A stretch of 64,000 nucleotides of DNA, taken from NCBI GenBank assembly GCA_003235365.1, contig QJWJ01000363.1:1-64000 (forward strand), read 5' to 3'. The position numbers were made by a program, and so were the translations under genes. The notes below the pieces were generated by a model that was not told the origin of the DNA, made no database searches, and saw nothing but the letters and a program-made list of their open reading frames with translations. Source of the DNA: Deltaproteobacteria bacterium (GTDB lineage: Bacteria > Myxococcota_A > Polyangia > Polyangiales > Polyangiaceae). Shown in pieces: positions 36,194 through 45,256 of the stretch (the first letter of the stretch is position 1; every line of letters begins with the position of its first letter).

Positions 36194-36457
36194 ATGAGGG
36201 CCAGCATCATTCTCAGTGTACTGACCTACCTGGGGCTTTCGGCCTGCGGTGGGAGCCAGCAAACCGTCGAAGATCCATACTTGCCGCCGGATAAACCCGC
36301 CCACGAGCAAACCGTTGGTTCAGCGCCGGAATGCATCGATTCCGATGGCGACGTCCAAAGCTGCGAACGCGACAGCGAGTGCTGCAATGGGTTCGTCTGC
36401 GGGATCGATCCCGAGCTCAGCTCGCGGATCCGACACTGCATCTACGCCGGTGGTTGA
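36194..36457 (+). CDS. Small Cys-rich lipoprotein
   Basis: This is an 87-residue protein with a signal peptide ending LGLSAC, so it is a predicted lipoprotein. The mature chain is short and has CIDSDGDVQSC, then CERDSECCNGFVCG and a final C. The pattern CxxxxxCCxxxxC recalls compact disulphide-knot modules such as dickkopf/colipase-type or toxin-like knots. That is a structural impression only. The ATG at 36194 was chosen because the frame upstream is not signal-like. Function unknown. Confidence 0.75.
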   Translation: MRASIILSVLTYLGLSACGGSQQTVEDPYLPPDKPAHEQTVGSAPECIDSDGDVQSCERDSECCNGFVCGIDPELSSRIRHCIYAGG

Positions 36458-36588
36458 TCGGCGGTGCGCGGTGATTCATCGAGTCACCGAAATCTTGTGA
36501 AACACCGGGCCGCTGCGCTCGGAACTTGGGGGAGGGGCCGCGACAACGCCGGTGTCCCTTGGGGCGACGTCGTGCGCAGAAATGCTTG

Positions 36589-36740
36589 GCTAGAACGGCA
36601 ATCATGTTGATTGCCGCGACAAATCAACAACCTAGAGCACCGAGCTGCGAGCAAGAGTGCCCGAACGTGGCCCCGAAAATCGCCCTCACCCCCACTGGGG
36701 CGATTTTTCGCGGCATTTCCGCGCATCGGCAAGCTGATCG
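36589..36740. repeat. Structured 152-nt repeat, copy A
   Basis: This copy aligns over its full 152 nt with 51043-51194, with about 13 differences by eye. It contains two hairpins. The first is GGCAATCA-TGT-TGATTGCC at 36597-36615. The second is a stem in which AAAATCGCCC (36676-36685) pairs with GGGCGATTTT (36698-36707), with flanking partial pairing. Substitutions relative to the other copies leave the stem mostly intact. It lies between the small Cys-rich lipoprotein and the hypothetical gene at 36830. It is most likely a short mobile or structured non-coding element. Confidence 0.85.
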
Positions 36741-36829
36741 CCGCCCTGGACGGCGCCGCGTTCGTGTGCCGATCATCCCTCGGGTCTTCGGGCTTGCAAT
36801 ATCCCGCCGCGAACGCAGTATGGTGGGAC

Positions 36830-37204
36830 GTGCCTCAGAAGCCCAACACTCCTCGAGACGTCAAGGCCGTCTCCAAGCCCAAACCCGCGGACGACGTCGC
36901 TATCGTGCTTGGTTCGACTGAAGAGGGTGGTGTGAACATTCTGCGAAAACGCGCAGATCGACTCGAAGCGGGAACCCTCAAACCACTGCAAGAGGGGGTT
37001 CCCATCCACGGTGAGGTCGTCCAGCTGCACCCGCGAAAGGGCTCACCTGTCTGCGATGTCCAAGTGCACGTCCCACGGTCCACCGCAGCGGCCAGTGCCG
37101 AGCACGACGGTGCGGGGCCGGCACAGGTCGCAACGGACAGCTATCGGAAGAACTGGGACCACATCTACCGAAGGCGCGGGCGAGCGAGCAAAGAGCTGAA
37201 CTGA
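36830..37204 (+). CDS. Conserved-looking small hypothetical protein
   Basis: This is a 124-residue protein starting at a GTG preceded by GGTGGG. After a basic, Pro-rich start it has a folded-looking core: VAIVLGSTEEGGVNILRKR, then LKPLQEGVPIHGEVVQLHP, then VCDVQVHV. The tail (YRKNWDHIYRRRGRASKEL) is basic. No signal peptide or membrane segment is present. I do not recognise the family. An earlier in-frame start at 36611 would run through the repeat and is rejected. Confidence 0.65.
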   Translation: MPQKPNTPRDVKAVSKPKPADDVAIVLGSTEEGGVNILRKRADRLEAGTLKPLQEGVPIHGEVVQLHPRKGSPVCDVQVHVPRSTAAASAEHDGAGPAQVATDSYRKNWDHIYRRRGRASKELN

Positions 37205-37296
37205 GTGGAGTTGCAGGGCCGGTAATCTACCCGGCAGACTCCCCGACCACCGCGCTCCCCCATCCCCCCCGTCAGCCGCAACGAGCGTCAGACCGG

Positions 37297-38910
37297 TCAG
37301 CGAACGCGCACGACCGTCTGGCACCCGAGCACGATGTCCACGCGACTACCGCTCACCGCGTTGACCTGCTCGCAAGTGCTCGGACACAACACGACACGCG
37401 TCGGCGATTGGGTGCTGGCATCGACGTCGTAGTACCAGCCCAACTCGTTCGCAACGCACTCGGAATCATCGGTCACCTTCGGCGCAACGAGCGAGTTCCC
37501 TTCGGTGTTCACTTCGACGTTGAGGCGGTCGTAGGAGACGGCTCCGGTGTCGGGTGTGGGGATGACGTACTCGCAAGGCAGAACCTGTCCGCGGATTTCC
37601 TCGAGTGCCGCCACGAACGCGGCCGTCGCGTCGTCGTTGACCGTCACGTTGTAGGACGCCGTGGTTCCGCCGCGATTGGCGATCTGGTTGAGCTTGTCTT
37701 TCAACTCGTCGAGAATTGGCTCGATCTCGGCGCGATCTTCGTCCGGCAGCCCGCTGACGTCCGGAGTCACGCCGATGACGAACGTCTGAATGCCCGAGCT
37801 CGCCCCCGCCTCGACGACGCCGTAGGTCAGACTGGTAGCCTCATCCCGAACTTGCTCGGGCGTGTCCCCCAAGGCGCAACCGACGGGCTCGCCGTCGGTG
37901 GCCAACACGACGACGGACTTCGCCCCGGGCTCGGCTTGACGCCACTCGTCCACGCGAGTGTAAGCCCCTGCAAGGGCCACGTGCGTGGGTGTGATTCCGT
38001 AGGGGTCCGGTTCGCGCTGAAGCAACGACTCGACCAAGGTGGCTCCCGAGTCCGGCAGGACGGTTCGATCGACGGACGGTTCGATGTACACGCTCGGTTC
38101 ACACGATGTCTCGCCGGGGCAGAGACCCCGATTGTGCTGCAAGCAAACCCCACCGTCGAGACACTGTTCATCGAGTATGCACTGCCGATACTCGTCGTTG
38201 TCGCAGCGCCCCGGTTGCCGGCACTGCTCTTGATACAGCTCGCCGTCACCCAAGTCGACTACGTACGGACACTGAGAACTGTCGTCGCAGGCGCGCAACT
38301 CACCCAGCAAGAAGCTGACGTCACACAGGCCTACTACGCAGCTGACGTTCGCCGCGCAGGTGCCGAAAGCGCTGCAGTCAGCGCGAGCGCCCTGAATTGG
38401 ATAGTAGTTGAGCGCCAGATTGAACCCGCTCGACTCAGGAGCTTCGATGAACGACGTTACCGCAGCACGCACGGCATCCCACTGGGTGACTGCGTCTTCC
38501 TCAGCCGATATGGGTGCGAGCATCGACCCCGAAACGTCGAGCAACAGGTACAGGTTTACGTCCCCTCGTTCACCGATGTAACTGTCGCGAGCGCACTCCG
38601 CTCCAAGAGTCGGTGCGACGGCATCGCCGTCTTCCACGATCAACTCGTCCCCCGGAGTGACCGAATCTGCGCCTGGCTTGACCGCACCCGCAGGATCGCC
38701 GGAGGGATCCGGTTGCTCGACTGCGTCAGCTGGCATACCTTCGGAAGGACTTGCGGGTTGATCGGTATCGGCCGGCGCCACGTCGTCGGAGGCGCCTCCG
38801 CTGCCCTCCTTACGGTCGCCGCAACCAAGGCTCACCCCACAGGCGATGGTCAGCAACCCGACAGTTCTCACGGCCCACACCGTATGACGGAGCAGCCTGT
38901 GAATCCCCAT
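37297..38910 (-). CDS. vWA-domain lipoprotein with Cys-rich insert
   Basis: This is a 537-residue protein with a signal peptide ending VSLGC. An acidic, Pro/Asp linker leads to a vWA domain starting NLYLLLDVSGSM, with an intact DxSxS metal site. It continues with a Thr (GITPTHVALAGAY) and an Asp (VVVLATDGEPVGC) in metal-site positions. The domain is interrupted by a long Cys-rich insert (about 195-290; QCPYVVD, CRQPGRCDNDEYRQC, CLQHNRGLCPGETSC) that probably forms disulphides. A Cys-containing strand region ends it (CPSTCEQVNAVSG). The ATG at 38910 was preferred to one nine codons earlier because it sits closer to the hydrophobic segment. It is a third vWA-type lipoprotein in this window. Confidence 0.88.
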   Translation of the reverse strand: MGIHRLLRHTVWAVRTVGLLTIACGVSLGCGDRKEGSGGASDDVAPADTDQPASPSEGMPADAVEQPDPSGDPAGAVKPGADSVTPGDELIVEDGDAVAPTLGAECARDSYIGERGDVNLYLLLDVSGSMLAPISAEEDAVTQWDAVRAAVTSFIEAPESSGFNLALNYYPIQGARADCSAFGTCAANVSCVVGLCDVSFLLGELRACDDSSQCPYVVDLGDGELYQEQCRQPGRCDNDEYRQCILDEQCLDGGVCLQHNRGLCPGETSCEPSVYIEPSVDRTVLPDSGATLVESLLQREPDPYGITPTHVALAGAYTRVDEWRQAEPGAKSVVVLATDGEPVGCALGDTPEQVRDEATSLTYGVVEAGASSGIQTFVIGVTPDVSGLPDEDRAEIEPILDELKDKLNQIANRGGTTASYNVTVNDDATAAFVAALEEIRGQVLPCEYVIPTPDTGAVSYDRLNVEVNTEGNSLVAPKVTDDSECVANELGWYYDVDASTQSPTRVVLCPSTCEQVNAVSGSRVDIVLGCQTVVRVR

Positions 38911-39732
38911 TGGTCCCGTGGTGGTTTCGGGTCGCATACCGTGAGTGTCCGCGCCTTTCGTAGCGACGCAAGAGGGGGAATGCGGCGACACAGACATTTA
39001 CGACACGAGCGGTTTCTTCTGCATTTCAGCGATTGATTGCAATCCGCTCGTACTGCTGGACGGCGCTTTTGCGGTCAGCGGCGACCGTACGCAACTTCTG
39101 GAGCACCCTGCCCGAACCAACCACCATTTCCCGCTCATCTCTGCTGAAAACCGCATCGCCCAGTCCACGACGTCACCCGAATGAGCCAGTTTCTTCGTTC
39201 GATGGCCAAACAGACGTCCACTCCAGCCCGCAGCGGTGAAAAGTTGTGCAGTAGGTGTTCGCCCGGACCCAGGTGCTGCCGCTGGCGAGCCGCCTCGCGA
39301 ACGAACCACTCCACCGCGCGTATCTCGATCGGCGCCACTGCCGAGACGAGCGTTGCTCTGACGCGTGCAGAGAGTTGGCGGCGCAGAGCGAACACCGATT
39401 CGAATGTCCGAAGCTCTCGTATTGTGTTGCCCGCGCGCAAGACAATCGACTCCAGACGTTCGTCCTGCCCCATGAGGCTCATGAAGTCGCGCTTGCGGTC
39501 CCAATGAGAACGCAGGCGCGTCGCTTGGCGAGAACCCTGCGTCGAGACTGCAAATGTCGCGACGCGTGCTGGGAGCGCCAAGATCGCAGAGCCGCGAAAC
39601 CATTGGTGACTTGACGACAGCCCTAGAGGCTCCTGCTACGGTGCCCGATACCAGGATTCGCCGAAGTGACGACGGGCCCTCCGTCTGGAGTAGTGGGTCG
39701 TAGCCGCGGAGTTCCTCAGGGAAGCAGGTTCA
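38911..39732. other. 822-bp stretch without a confident gene
   Basis: This lies between the divergent vWA lipoprotein and GH12 lipoprotein genes and should hold both promoters. One minus-strand frame within it (39135-39482) has moderately coding-like third positions and is listed separately. Nothing else structured was seen. Confidence 0.45.
39135..39482 (-). CDS. Doubtful small open frame, helical hypothetical
   Basis: This 115-residue frame begins MSLMGQDERLESIVLRAG and is mostly helical, with roughly 70 percent G/C at third positions in the part I checked. That suggests a real or formerly real gene. It has no recognisable domain, no signal peptide and no good ribosome binding site, so it may be a relic. 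Confidence 0.3.
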   Translation of the reverse strand: MSLMGQDERLESIVLRAGNTIRELRTFESVFALRRQLSARVRATLVSAVAPIEIRAVEWFVREAARQRQHLGPGEHLLHNFSPLRAGVDVCLAIERRNWLIRVTSWTGRCGFQQR

Positions 39733-41433
39733 ATGACGATGATCAACGCGAAGAGTGCAGTGTGGATGGTAGTTGGAGCCGTAGCGTGCCTGGGCCCGTG
39801 CGGGTGCCTCAGCCCCAGCAACGGATCCAACGCGAGCCCTGTCGGTGTGGCAGACGGTCAACCTCAGCCCGGCGGCATCGTGCAACCAGGGAGCACGGTG
39901 CCCGGTGCTGTTGGTACGACCCCCGGCGTTGGAACCACGCCCGGCGTGGGAACGGCTGGTCCAGAGGGGGTCGTGCCCGGTGCCGTCGTACCTGGACCGG
40001 GAGGTGTAGCGACGACTCCCGACGGTATGGTGCCCGGACCCGGCGGTGTCCCGACAACGCCCGGCGTCGCAACCACGCCGACGCCAGAACCCACACCTTC
40101 GGGCCCCGTGAGCTGCAGCAACGCAGACAAGTCGATCATTCCCATCGACGAGACCGGCTGGGTTGCGCGTGATTGCAACAATGTCGGCATTCAAGGTGCG
40201 TTCTACTGCTACGACGATGGGGTCAATCCCAGTGGTTGTACGGCAGATTCTCCGCCATTCGTCGCTGGCAAGGGGTTGTGCCTCAAAGGCAACACTACTG
40301 AAGATGACACCTACGCCGCTTGGGGGGCGGGCATCGGGTTCAGCATGAACGAGACTGGTGAAGTCGACGGCGCCGCTTCGGTCAAGATGGCATACGACGC
40401 CACCACGACTGGCCTGCTCGGTTTCAACGTTCAAATCACCGGCGACACCGGCGGCCTACCGATCCGTGTCGCATTCACCAAAGTCGAGGCACCCGACACG
40501 CCGTCTCCTTTCGTCGAGGTACCCGGCGCGTCACCCACGCCCTACGAAATCCTGATCGCCGATGCCACCGTGCCACCCGATTGGGAAGTGTGCGAAGGCG
40601 CTGAATGCGAAGCGGACGCGTCGAGCATCTTCGACCTGCAGATCCAGGTCGTGGGTGGCAACGAGGCTGCCGACTACGACTTCTGCGTCGAAAGCATCGT
40701 GCCCATCACCGACGGGAGCGCTCCGGTCAACCAGGGCGGCACACTCTCCGACTACGGCTCGCCCCAGTGCGACCAGTACCAGGGCATCGACATCGGTCCA
40801 TATCGCGTCCAAAACAATCGTTACAACGGCGCCAACCACTGCATTCAGGCCAAGTTCGACGGCGCGCGGAAGGGCGGGTTCTCGCTCAGCGACGTCAGTG
40901 CAAACGTTCCGACGGGGGGCGCACCAGCGTCATACCCGTCGCTAGTCTACGGCTGGCACGTCGACGGGCGCTTCTACGGGGAGTATCAGTCGGCCAAGAC
41001 TCTGAGCAGCATCGGTTCCATCCCCAGCGACGTGAGTTTCACGGTGCCGGGCTCCGGCCGCTACAACATGTCGTACGACAACTGGATCAATTCCGGCGCG
41101 TCCGCCGCCAGTGACCAAGGCACCCTCGAACAGATGATCTGGCTCAACTTCCGCGACACGACGCCCATCGGTACTCGCGTCGACACCGCGACCATCGCCG
41201 GCCAGCAATGGGACGTCTGGTACGGGCCCAACAACGGCTTCAACACCGTCAGCTACATCCGTGCGACCAACACCACCGCCGCGACCTTGGATCTCAAAGA
41301 GTTCATGGACGACACGGTGGCGCGCGGTTATGCGCAGGGCTCCGACTACTTGCTCGGCATTCAAGCAGGCTTCGAGTTGTGGGAGGCGAATCAGAATTTC
41401 TCCGTCGACTCGTTTTCCGTCAGCGTAAACTGA
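39733..41433 (+). CDS. Glycoside hydrolase family 12 lipoprotein
   Basis: This is a 566-residue exported protein, probably an endo-beta-1,4-glucanase or xyloglucanase. An N-terminal signal region (VWMVVGAVACLGPCGC) suggests lipidation. Residues of about 30-125 are a Gly/Pro/Thr/Val repeat linker (TTPGVGTTPGVG). A beta-sandwich of about 200 residues follows that could be a carbohydrate-binding module. The last 220 residues match GH12: YNMSYDNWIN, then EQMIWLNFRD with the likely nucleophile E466, then WDVWYGPN, and IQAGFELWEA with the likely acid/base E548. Both catalytic Glu are present. It starts at ATG 39733 or 39739. Together with GH43 and BNR genes nearby it suggests plant- or wall-glycan use. 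Confidence 0.9.
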   Translation: MTMINAKSAVWMVVGAVACLGPCGCLSPSNGSNASPVGVADGQPQPGGIVQPGSTVPGAVGTTPGVGTTPGVGTAGPEGVVPGAVVPGPGGVATTPDGMVPGPGGVPTTPGVATTPTPEPTPSGPVSCSNADKSIIPIDETGWVARDCNNVGIQGAFYCYDDGVNPSGCTADSPPFVAGKGLCLKGNTTEDDTYAAWGAGIGFSMNETGEVDGAASVKMAYDATTTGLLGFNVQITGDTGGLPIRVAFTKVEAPDTPSPFVEVPGASPTPYEILIADATVPPDWEVCEGAECEADASSIFDLQIQVVGGNEAADYDFCVESIVPITDGSAPVNQGGTLSDYGSPQCDQYQGIDIGPYRVQNNRYNGANHCIQAKFDGARKGGFSLSDVSANVPTGGAPASYPSLVYGWHVDGRFYGEYQSAKTLSSIGSIPSDVSFTVPGSGRYNMSYDNWINSGASAASDQGTLEQMIWLNFRDTTPIGTRVDTATIAGQQWDVWYGPNNGFNTVSYIRATNTTAATLDLKEFMDDTVARGYAQGSDYLLGIQAGFELWEANQNFSVDSFSVSVN

Positions 41434-41547
41434 GGGCTCTGCCCAGCGGCGACGAAGCGCACCCAAACGTGGTGCGTTTCGTCCGTTTGTGGCCCCGGGC
41501 AACTTGCCGTGTGACACGAGCTGGCTTTGCCCCAATACTGGCGGACG

Positions 41548-42534
41548 ATGACGCGAGCACTGGCGCTGTGGACCGTCGAAGCGGGACGAGCAGAACTACG
41601 CGAGGAGACGCTGCCCACACCTGGCCCGAACCAGCTGCAAGTCACGACGTTGTTCAGTGGGATCAGCCGGGGCACCGAGAGCCTCGTGTTTGCTGGCCGT
41701 GTGCCCCCAAGCGAGTTCGAGCGCATGCGCGCGCCATTTCAACAGGGCTCGTTCCCCTTTCCCGTCAAGTACGGCTACGCCAACGTGGGCCGCGTCAGTG
41801 GCGGCGACGCCAATCGCGTCGGGCAGCTCGTCTTCACCTTGTTCCCCCATCAGGATCACTTCGTTGTCGACGCCACCGCCGTTCGACCACTTCCCGAAGG
41901 CCTCGACCCGCGTCGCGCGGTACTCGGCGCCAACATGGAAACGGCGCTCAACGCCGTTTGGGACGCCGCACCCTTGCCTGGAGACCGCATCAGCATCGTG
42001 GGGATGGGCGCGTTGGGGGCGTTACTGGCGAGCATTCTGAGCCGCTACCCGGAGCTCGACGTCGAGGTCGTCGACGTGCTGCCCGAGCGCCGCGCTCTTG
42101 CCAACGCCATGCAGGTACCCTTCGTCATGAACGGTCGGGTCAGCGCCGGACGCGACATCGTCTTTCATACCAGCGCGTCGAGCGCAGGACTGCAAACCAG
42201 CCTCGAGTCGTGCCGCAATGAGGGCAAAGTCGTCGAGCTCAGCTGGTACGGCGACCGCGACGTGAACGTGCCGCTCGGCGGTGCGTTTCACTCGCAGCGC
42301 CTGCAACTCGTTTGCTCACAAGTCGGGCGGGTCAGCCCGAACAAACCAGGATGGACCTACGGCGAACGCATGGACCTGGCGCTGAAGCTCTTGCGCGACG
42401 ATCGACTCGACGCCTTACTCGCCGATCCCATCCCGTTCGCCAAACTACCCGGCACCTTACCCGACCTGTTCGGCTCTGCCGGCGCGAGCAACCACGCGCC
42501 AGCGCACGTGGTCGAATACCCAAGCTCAGGGTGA
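41548..42534 (+). CDS. MDR-type zinc-independent dehydrogenase
   Basis: This is a 328-residue medium-chain dehydrogenase. The GroES-like N-terminus contains TLFSGISRGTESL and PVKYGYANVGRV. The nucleotide-binding fold has ISIVGMGALGALLASIL followed by VEVVDVLPERRA, which suits NAD(P). Typical zinc-ligand Cys clusters are absent. The arrangement recalls threonine-dehydrogenase/BchC-like members, which do not keep a structural zinc loop. The ATG at 41548 was chosen over one seven codons earlier. The gene is 34 bases before the PTPS homologue and belongs to the same run of plus-strand genes, so it may oxidise or reduce a pathway intermediate. Confidence 0.88.
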   Translation: MTRALALWTVEAGRAELREETLPTPGPNQLQVTTLFSGISRGTESLVFAGRVPPSEFERMRAPFQQGSFPFPVKYGYANVGRVSGGDANRVGQLVFTLFPHQDHFVVDATAVRPLPEGLDPRRAVLGANMETALNAVWDAAPLPGDRISIVGMGALGALLASILSRYPELDVEVVDVLPERRALANAMQVPFVMNGRVSAGRDIVFHTSASSAGLQTSLESCRNEGKVVELSWYGDRDVNVPLGGAFHSQRLQLVCSQVGRVSPNKPGWTYGERMDLALKLLRDDRLDALLADPIPFAKLPGTLPDLFGSAGASNHAPAHVVEYPSSG

Positions 42535-42568
42535 ATCCACGGAACGTTGGCGCTATAGTCGGCGCCCC

Positions 42569-42970
42569 ATGTTTACCGTCACCGTTCGAGAGCACATGAT
42601 GATCGCCCACAGTTTCACGGGGGAGTTGTTCGGTCCCGCCCAGAAACTGCACGGAGCCACCTACGTCGTCGACGTCGAATTCCGACGCAAGGCCCTCGAT
42701 GCGAACAACGTCGTGGTCGACATCGGACGCGCTTCCGACGCACTGAAAGCCATCGTCGAGGAGTTCAACTTCCAAAACCTCGACCAGGTCGAGTCCCTTG
42801 CAGGCCAGAACACGACGACCGAATTCATGTGCCTGACCGTGTTTTCGCGCATGCTCGATCGAATTCGCAACGGCGAACTCGGCCCAGGCTCCGACGCTCT
42901 CGACTCGCTGAAGGTGACATTGCACGAATCCCACGTGGCCTGGGCAACCTACGAAGGTCCGTGCGCCTGA
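42569..42970 (+). CDS. PTPS/QueD-fold protein lacking canonical active-site residues
   Basis: This is a 133-residue protein of the 6-pyruvoyl-tetrahydropterin-synthase/QueD fold. It keeps the first zinc His (MIAHSF) and one His of the second pair (KLHGATY), where canonical enzymes have LHGH. By comparison with E. coli QueD as I remember it, the catalytic Cys four residues before LHG is Ala. The His after it in LHGH is Ala, and the Asp-His pair reads LDQ, so its His is Gln. A late conserved Glu (HESHVAWATYEG) remains. The usual mechanism is therefore unlikely; it may bind a pterin or do another reaction. It lies 34 bases after the dehydrogenase and 42 before the next gene. Confidence 0.88.
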   Translation: MFTVTVREHMMIAHSFTGELFGPAQKLHGATYVVDVEFRRKALDANNVVVDIGRASDALKAIVEEFNFQNLDQVESLAGQNTTTEFMCLTVFSRMLDRIRNGELGPGSDALDSLKVTLHESHVAWATYEGPCA

Positions 42971-43012
42971 GCCACCGCGGTCTGAACACCAGCATCGAAA
43001 CGCCGTCGTGAG

Positions 43013-44587
43013 GTGACCCGCATCCTATCCAAACGTGCTGCAGCCATCGCGTCAGTGACGGCGACGCTGCTCGTTCTCGCGATGACGAGTTGGCTCGTCG
43101 ACTGGCGCGACGTCCTCACGTCGCTGCGCGGCTTGTCCTTCGGCTGGACCGCGCTGGCCTTGCTGCTCCAGGGCGTTCAAATCGTCGTCGTCGCGGCACG
43201 CTGGCACTGGCTCAACACCATGCTCGGCAGCACGATGAGCTTCGGACGGGCGTTGCGGGAGTACACCTTGTCAACTAGCGTCAACCTGTTGCTTCCTGGT
43301 GGGTTCGCTGGCGATGTCTTGCGCGGGGTGCGCCAGAGCAAGGCCCGCGAAACAATCAGCCCTGTGAAGATCTGGGTCGGCATCGTCAGCGACCGCGCGC
43401 TCGGCCAGGTTTACCTTTGTGTCCTAGCGAGTCTGACCGTGGCGTGGTGGCTGCCACCCAGCCTGCGCCGATACACGGCGTGGATCGTCGCGGTGCTCGC
43501 AGCGGCAGTGGCCGTCGCGGCAGCCCTTCCGGTCGTGCTGGGAAGGCGCAATCGAGAGCTGGGCGAAGAGCTACTCGCGTTCGTCAAGCGACTCGCCTCG
43601 CCGCTGGTCGTCGGGGGGCAACTCGCGCTCGCCGTCGCATTGTCGGTAGCGTGGATCGGCTCGTTTTGCTGCGCTTCGTTAGCTCTGGGTCTCGGCACGC
43701 CCGTGCTAACCACGGCCAAAGCCGCGATCCCCACGCTCCTGGCTGCGTCGATCCCTGGATTCGTCAACGGCTGGGGCCCACGCGAAGGCGCCGCCGCTCT
43801 GGCCCATCGTTGGGCGGGATTGTCGCCCGCGGAGGGTTCCGCCGTCTCGGTGACGTATGGCATGGTCGGCTGGATGCTCGCCCTCGTGGGTCTGACCCTG
43901 CTGCTACCCAAGTGGTCGAAAGAGACCGATCGCCTCGCTGCGTGGAGCAGGCTGCACAGCGTTGCGTTGCTCGTCGGGTTGTTGCTGTCCTTCACCCTGC
44001 GCCAACCGCTGATCTTGACGGGCGTCGTCGCATTGTCTTTCGCGCAACTGCTCGTTCGATCGCGGGGCAACTTCTCGCCTTCAGGCTTCGGCGCCGCCAA
44101 CTGGATTACGGCGGTACGCTTGGTGTTGGTTTTGGGGCTCACTGCCACGCCGGGTGCCGACCTGCGCTGGGTCGCTTTCGTTTGCTCGCTCGTGCTCGGC
44201 CTGGACACGCTCGACGGCTACGTCGCACGGCGAAGCGGCAGCGCGTCGGTTTTCGGCGGACGCTTCGACATGGAGACGGACGCTACGTTCGTACTGACGA
44301 TGGGCATCCACTGCGTGTACGGCATTGGACTTGGCGCCTGGGCGTTGATCCCCGGGCTGTGGCGCTACTGCTACGTCTTGTTCATGGCCTTCTTCCCTAC
44401 TCGCTTCGGCGAAGCCCCGCGCTCGAGCTTCGCCCGCTACTCCTTTGCCATCACCTCGGTCATCACCGTAGGCGCGCTGCTGAGCCCCCCGCCGTTCGCC
44501 GCCGCAGCCATGACGCTCGTCTCCGCGATGGTCAGCTACTCTTTCGGGCGCTCGTTCTGGTACAGCTACGTGCGCGGCACGCGCTGA
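43013..44587 (+). CDS. LPG-synthase-like membrane domain fused to CDP-alcohol phosphatidyltransferase
   Basis: This is a 524-residue integral membrane protein starting at GTG. Residues 1-300 form a UPF0104/lysylphosphatidylglycerol-synthase-type transmembrane domain, with seven or eight helices and the NLLLPGGFAGDVLRGVRQSK loop. From about 360 a second domain has the CDP-alcohol phosphotransferase signature D398-TLDG-YVAR to D423. It matches D(x)2DG(x)2AR(x)8G(x)3D(x)3D exactly, with D398, D401, D419 and D423. The catalytic residues are intact, so transfer of a phosphoalcohol from a CDP-activated donor is expected. Such domains usually occur in separate proteins, so the fusion is notable. The acceptor may be a soluble metabolite of the neighbouring pterin/flavin genes. 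Confidence 0.9.
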   Translation: MTRILSKRAAAIASVTATLLVLAMTSWLVDWRDVLTSLRGLSFGWTALALLLQGVQIVVVAARWHWLNTMLGSTMSFGRALREYTLSTSVNLLLPGGFAGDVLRGVRQSKARETISPVKIWVGIVSDRALGQVYLCVLASLTVAWWLPPSLRRYTAWIVAVLAAAVAVAAALPVVLGRRNRELGEELLAFVKRLASPLVVGGQLALAVALSVAWIGSFCCASLALGLGTPVLTTAKAAIPTLLAASIPGFVNGWGPREGAAALAHRWAGLSPAEGSAVSVTYGMVGWMLALVGLTLLLPKWSKETDRLAAWSRLHSVALLVGLLLSFTLRQPLILTGVVALSFAQLLVRSRGNFSPSGFGAANWITAVRLVLVLGLTATPGADLRWVAFVCSLVLGLDTLDGYVARRSGSASVFGGRFDMETDATFVLTMGIHCVYGIGLGAWALIPGLWRYCYVLFMAFFPTRFGEAPRSSFARYSFAITSVITVGALLSPPPFAAAAMTLVSAMVSYSFGRSFWYSYVRGTR

Positions 44588-44711
44588 ACGGTGCAGCGCA
44601 AAAACGGCGGTCCCGCGCCGAGTTCGTTCGTCGCCATCACCAGAGCGGCGCAACGAGTTCGCAGATGAGCCGCTCGTTGCCACCGGGACGAGCGAGAGCT
44701 ACAACCCGGCC

Positions 44712-45137
44712 ATGAACACTGACGCCCAAGCCGACTGGTTGCAGCAATTCATTTCGAAGCACGGCGGCATCGCAGGCACGGTCCACGAGCGCCACCACGA
44801 CCTCCTCGAGCTCCGCGCGTCTGTGAACATCCCGCCGAAGGTGGTCGAGGTCACCCGCACCATCCCGAAAGGCAAGGGCATGGCGGGATTGGCGTGGGAG
44901 CGTGACGCGCCAGTACAAACCTGCAACCTCAAAACCGACACGACTGGAGACGTTCGCCCAGGCGCCAGAGCAGTCGACGCCCAAGCGGCGGTGGCCATCC
45001 CCGTACACGACGACGCCGGGCAAATCCGCGCTGTCGTCGGCATTGCATTCATGGGCGAGCGGGAGCTCGGCGACGACGAATTGCGTGAGCTGCGAGAAGC
45101 CGCCGAGCAATTGGCGCCCAGCACCGTCAACGACTGA
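44712..45137 (+). CDS. Stand-alone GAF-domain protein
   Basis: This is a 141-residue protein that is essentially a single GAF domain. It opens with a helix (DWLQQFISKHGG), then strands HHDLLELRASVN and IPKGKGMAGLAWE. It continues with VDAQAAVAIPVHDDAGQIRAVVGIAF, quoted here as AAVAIPVHDD and AVVGIAFMG. Such small GAF proteins bind cyclic nucleotides, flavins, haem or other small ligands. No ligand-specific residue is obvious. It follows the membrane fusion protein by 124 bases in the same direction and converges with the RibD-type reductase. Confidence 0.85.
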   Translation: MNTDAQADWLQQFISKHGGIAGTVHERHHDLLELRASVNIPPKVVEVTRTIPKGKGMAGLAWERDAPVQTCNLKTDTTGDVRPGARAVDAQAAVAIPVHDDAGQIRAVVGIAFMGERELGDDELRELREAAEQLAPSTVND

Positions 45138-45256
45138 CGGCGCTATCGAAGTCGCTCCCCGCACTCGCACGACCGGGCCGGGCCCCAGCTTGCCCCATCG
45201 CGTCCGCACGTATCGTTCCTTCCCGACTTGGGATCGTGCCCGGGCCCAAACGGCAG

